Origin: Thalassospira profundimaris WP0211
GTDB lineage: Bacteria > Pseudomonadota > Alphaproteobacteria > Rhodospirillales > Thalassospiraceae
Direction: 5' to 3'
DNA length: 64,000 nucleotides
Assembly (NCBI RefSeq): GCF_000300275.1
Contig: NZ_AMRN01000006.1
Location: 221,713-285,712 of the forward strand
Shown: piece after piece, positions 62,346 through 64,000 of the stretch
Numbering within the stretch: the first letter of the stretch is position 1
How the letters are laid out: the number at the start of each line of letters is the position of its first letter
Translations under genes and position numbers: made by a program
Notes under the pieces: model-generated
What the model was told of the DNA's origin: nothing
What the model saw: only the letters and a program-made list of their open reading frames with translations
The model's database searches: none

Positions 62346-62840
62346 ATGAACGCGAAAATAGACTTTAGTAAGATTAGTTTTCTGATCGTTGACGGGGACA
62401 AGATTTCAGCTCAGGTGGTCTATGACACGCTCGCCTATCTCGGAGCCAGTCATATACAGCGTGTAAAATCGCCGAATAATGCCTTTGACGTACTACGCAC
62501 CGAAAAAATTGATATCGTGATTTGTGAATGGCGCTTGCGCGGTATGGATGGCCTTGAATTCCTCGATGTCATGCGCAATTCGACCAATTCGCCAAACCGG
62601 TTCATTCCGGTGATTATGCTGACCGCACATTCCGAGATGCGTTATGTGACGACGGCACGTGACCTTGGGATTACTGAATTTCTTGCCAAACCCTTTAACG
62701 CCAAGGCACTTTACAGCCGTCTGGTTTCGGTCATCGCCCGACCAAGACGTTTCATTAACACTGGAACGTATTTTGGCCCGGACCGACGTCGCAGACAGGT
62801 CCAGTTTGATGGTCCTGATCGTAGGAGCCTTGACGAATGA
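62346..62840 (+). CDS. Receiver-domain protein with Glu at the phosphoacceptor site
   Basis: A 164-aa stand-alone CheY-like receiver with a C-terminal tail. The fold elements are clear: FLIVDGD (acidic pocket, Asp16-Gly17-Asp18), ICEWRLRGMDGLEF, IPVIMLTAHS (Thr93) and FLAKPF (Lys115). The residue that should be phosphorylated is Glu61 (codon at 62526), where family members have Asp in ICDW-like strands. The tail has TYFGPDRRR and FDGPDRRS, common in this alphaproteobacterial group. The start MNAKIDFSKI at 62346 matches relatives and follows GAGG; earlier ATG/GTG codons are possible. It overlaps the next gene by 4 bp. Confidence 0.88.
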   Translation: MNAKIDFSKISFLIVDGDKISAQVVYDTLAYLGASHIQRVKSPNNAFDVLRTEKIDIVICEWRLRGMDGLEFLDVMRNSTNSPNRFIPVIMLTAHSEMRYVTTARDLGITEFLAKPFNAKALYSRLVSVIARPRRFINTGTYFGPDRRRRQVQFDGPDRRSLDE

Positions 62841-63391
62841 CCCATTATGACTGGGGAAGCGGAGCCATCGTGAAGCCGGAAGAACCTAAGAAAAAGAAGA
62901 ATGTGCAGATCATCCCTGCGCAGACCGATCTGAAACGCAAAGCTGTCAACTTCATCAAGGGATTTGACATCAACCTGTCACCTGAACAGCTTGAAGAGCT
63001 CGAACAGGTTGTGCAGCGCAGCTCCGAGACCTTTGTCCGTGACATCGGCAAGGACCTGATGGAATGCCGCAAGCTGGTAATCAACGCCCTGCGCGACAAG
63101 CCCAAGCGGCCAGAAGCCATCATCGCGGCAAATGACCTCGCCTATTCGGTCAAGGCCTTGGGCGGCACCTTCCAGTATCCCCTGATGACCCAGATCGCAA
63201 AATCGATGGAAATCTTCGTTGCCGACCGCACCACGGCCAACGAAAAACAGCTGCTGGTGATCCAGCTCCATATCGACTCGCTTTATGTCATTCTGGCCGG
63301 CCGCGTGACCGGTTTTGGCTCAACCGTCGAACAGGCAACTGTCGCGGCCCTGACCAAACTGACCGAACGCTACGCAGAACCGCGCGAATAG
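62837..63391 (+). CDS. HPt-like protein lacking the phosphoacceptor histidine
   Basis: A 184-aa helical protein. The segment LAYSVKALGGTFQYPLMT (101-118) matches the core of alphaproteobacterial HPt proteins of the form AHDIKGQGGTFGYPL, but the histidine position is Tyr103 (codon at 63143). A helix AKSMEIFVADRT follows as in HPt bundles, and the N-terminus (1-35) is Lys/Pro-rich. Its ATG overlaps the receiver gene's stop (ATGA), so the two proteins are made together and probably interact. The family assignment is from remembered motif form. Confidence 0.7.
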   Translation: MTHYDWGSGAIVKPEEPKKKKNVQIIPAQTDLKRKAVNFIKGFDINLSPEQLEELEQVVQRSSETFVRDIGKDLMECRKLVINALRDKPKRPEAIIAANDLAYSVKALGGTFQYPLMTQIAKSMEIFVADRTTANEKQLLVIQLHIDSLYVILAGRVTGFGSTVEQATVAALTKLTERYAEPRE

Positions 63392-63607
63392 CCCACACCT
63401 CTTGACCGCAGACGATCTCGCTCAATGGGCAGCATTTCACAATGCAGTCTCAGGTAGTGCTTATGCGCGCCCAGCAATCCCGCATATCCCCCTCACCTGC
63501 CCGCCTTACCAAAGCCCGACAGGTGAACTTTAACGTGCCCGATGCAGGGTCGGTTTCTACCGCCGGAAGAACGCGGTTAAAAATTGAAAAATCATGGCAA
63601 AAAGCGC

Positions 63608-63636
63608 TTGCACCACCTGTGACCGGCTGCTAAAAA
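63608..63636 (+). promoter_or_regulatory. Promoter of tRNA-Asp copy 1
   Basis: TTGCAC (63608-63613), a 17-bp spacer and TAAAAA (63631-63636) are followed by the GC-rich CCGCGCCACGC, a discriminator type associated with stringent control. Confidence 0.65.
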
Positions 63637-63652
63637 CCGCGCCACGCACCAT
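63635..63652 (+). repeat. Leader repeat before tRNA-Asp copy 1
   Basis: The leader AACCGCGCCACGCACCAT recurs as AACCGCGCCACGCCAT at 63958-63973 directly before the second tRNA-Asp, so the duplication includes the start of the transcript, not just the tRNA. Confidence 0.75.
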
Positions 63653-63729
<77 letters not shown>

Positions 63730-63761
63730 TTCCCTCCCTGATTGGGAATGACGTACAAAAT

Positions 63762-63799
63762 AAGCGCCGCGATCTTTTCGCTGGCGCTTTTTTGTTTTT
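63762..63799 (+). terminator. Intrinsic terminator after tRNA-Asp copy 1
   Basis: The stem AAGCGCC / GGCGCTT with a 14-base loop is followed by TTTTTTGTTTTT. It shows that the two tRNA-Asp genes are separate transcripts. Confidence 0.9.
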
Positions 63800-63930
63800 C
63801 ACTCGCTTTTTACACATCTGCCCCACCCCGGATCGACCGCTTTTCGCTGCGAAACAGGTGTCGCATCGAGACTGCCAAGGACGATCAGCCAGGTAAAATT
63901 CCGGTCCGTCTTTTTTTTGCAAAAAAGCCC

Positions 63931-63959
63931 TTGCCAGACCGAACCACCCCTTATATAAA
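63931..63959 (+). promoter_or_regulatory. Promoter of tRNA-Asp copy 2
   Basis: TTGCCA (63931-63936), a 17-bp spacer and TATAAA (63954-63959) lie 14 bp before the tRNA, followed by the same GC-rich leader as copy 1. Confidence 0.7.
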
Positions 63960-63973
63960 CCGCGCCACGCCAT

Positions 63974-64000
63974 GCGGGTGTAGCTCAGTTGGTTAGAGCG
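63974..64000 (+). tRNA. tRNA-Asp, copy 2, truncated by window edge
   Basis: The first 27 bases are identical to the tRNA-Asp at 63653, through the D arm. The anticodon lies beyond the window, so identity is inferred from the match and the shared leader. Confidence 0.85.

Noticed and set aside
63442..63633. 63-aa plus-strand ORF after the HPt-like gene
   Set aside because: No clear ribosome site, Ser/Arg/Pro-rich composition, and it overlaps the tRNA-Asp promoter.

Overview
The window reads as a chromosomal segment of a marine alphaproteobacterium in the Rhodospirillales, most likely Thalassospira or a close relative. This is an inference from the gene content. The signs are a class I PHA synthase, DinB with a zinc-ribbon N-terminus, a DUF2336 protein, receivers ending in GPDRR motifs, and the neighbourhood recJ / glpX / hom / aminotransferase. 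No database search was possible. No rRNA, insertion sequence, prophage or CRISPR array was seen. Most of the segment is dense, GC-rich core genome. Two stretches look different: a lone AT-richer gene beside tandem tRNA-Glu genes (12.5-13.6 kb), and a surface-sugar cluster (31.8-41.3 kb).

Layout. 0-2.5 kb: a truncated SocA/Panacea-domain gene, small unknown proteins and apt. 2.7-6.2 kb: a chemoreceptor with a c-type haem motif in its sensor domain, then a MotA/MotB-type stator pair. 6.2-11.1 kb: an MBL-fold hydrolase, a SAM hydrolase, a TPR-SPOR lipoprotein and a degenerate EAL protein. 11.2-14.0 kb: dinB, the accessory gene and two tRNA-Glu genes. 14.2-25.3 kb: an MFS transporter, recJ, a peroxiredoxin, an Hsp70-like protein, glpX, hom, an AlaC-like aminotransferase and an OmpA lipoprotein. 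25.6-31.6 kb: phaC, a beta-hydroxyacid dehydrogenase, a dihaem peroxidase, a gamma-carbonic anhydrase and argC.

31.8-41.3 kb: a leftward, translationally coupled cluster. It begins with CDP-glucose synthesis (rfbF, rfbG), then a 3,5-epimerase, a zinc-finger C-methyltransferase, a reductase/epimerase, a second related methyltransferase, a CmcI-like protein, a glycosyltransferase-like protein and an exported protein. There is no 3-dehydratase, so the expected product is a CDP-linked, C-methyl-branched 6-deoxy sugar, probably for LPS or capsule.

41.4-64 kb: a GNAT protein, lldD with a PdhR/LldR-like operator, rplM-rpsI, a thioesterase, an ECHDC3-like crotonase, a LysE exporter, a dCache chemoreceptor, a msrQ without msrP, OmpA and MscS-family proteins, a DJ-1 protein, a DUF2336 operon, pyk and dCMP deaminase. 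The window ends with an overlapping receiver/HPt-like pair in which both phosphoacceptor residues appear replaced, followed by tandem tRNA-Asp genes, the second cut by the window edge.

The most interesting items are the apparently phospho-dead receiver/HPt pair, the haem chemoreceptor beside the stator genes, the branched-sugar cluster with two methyltransferases, the MscS channel with a histone H1-like tail, and the degenerate EAL protein.
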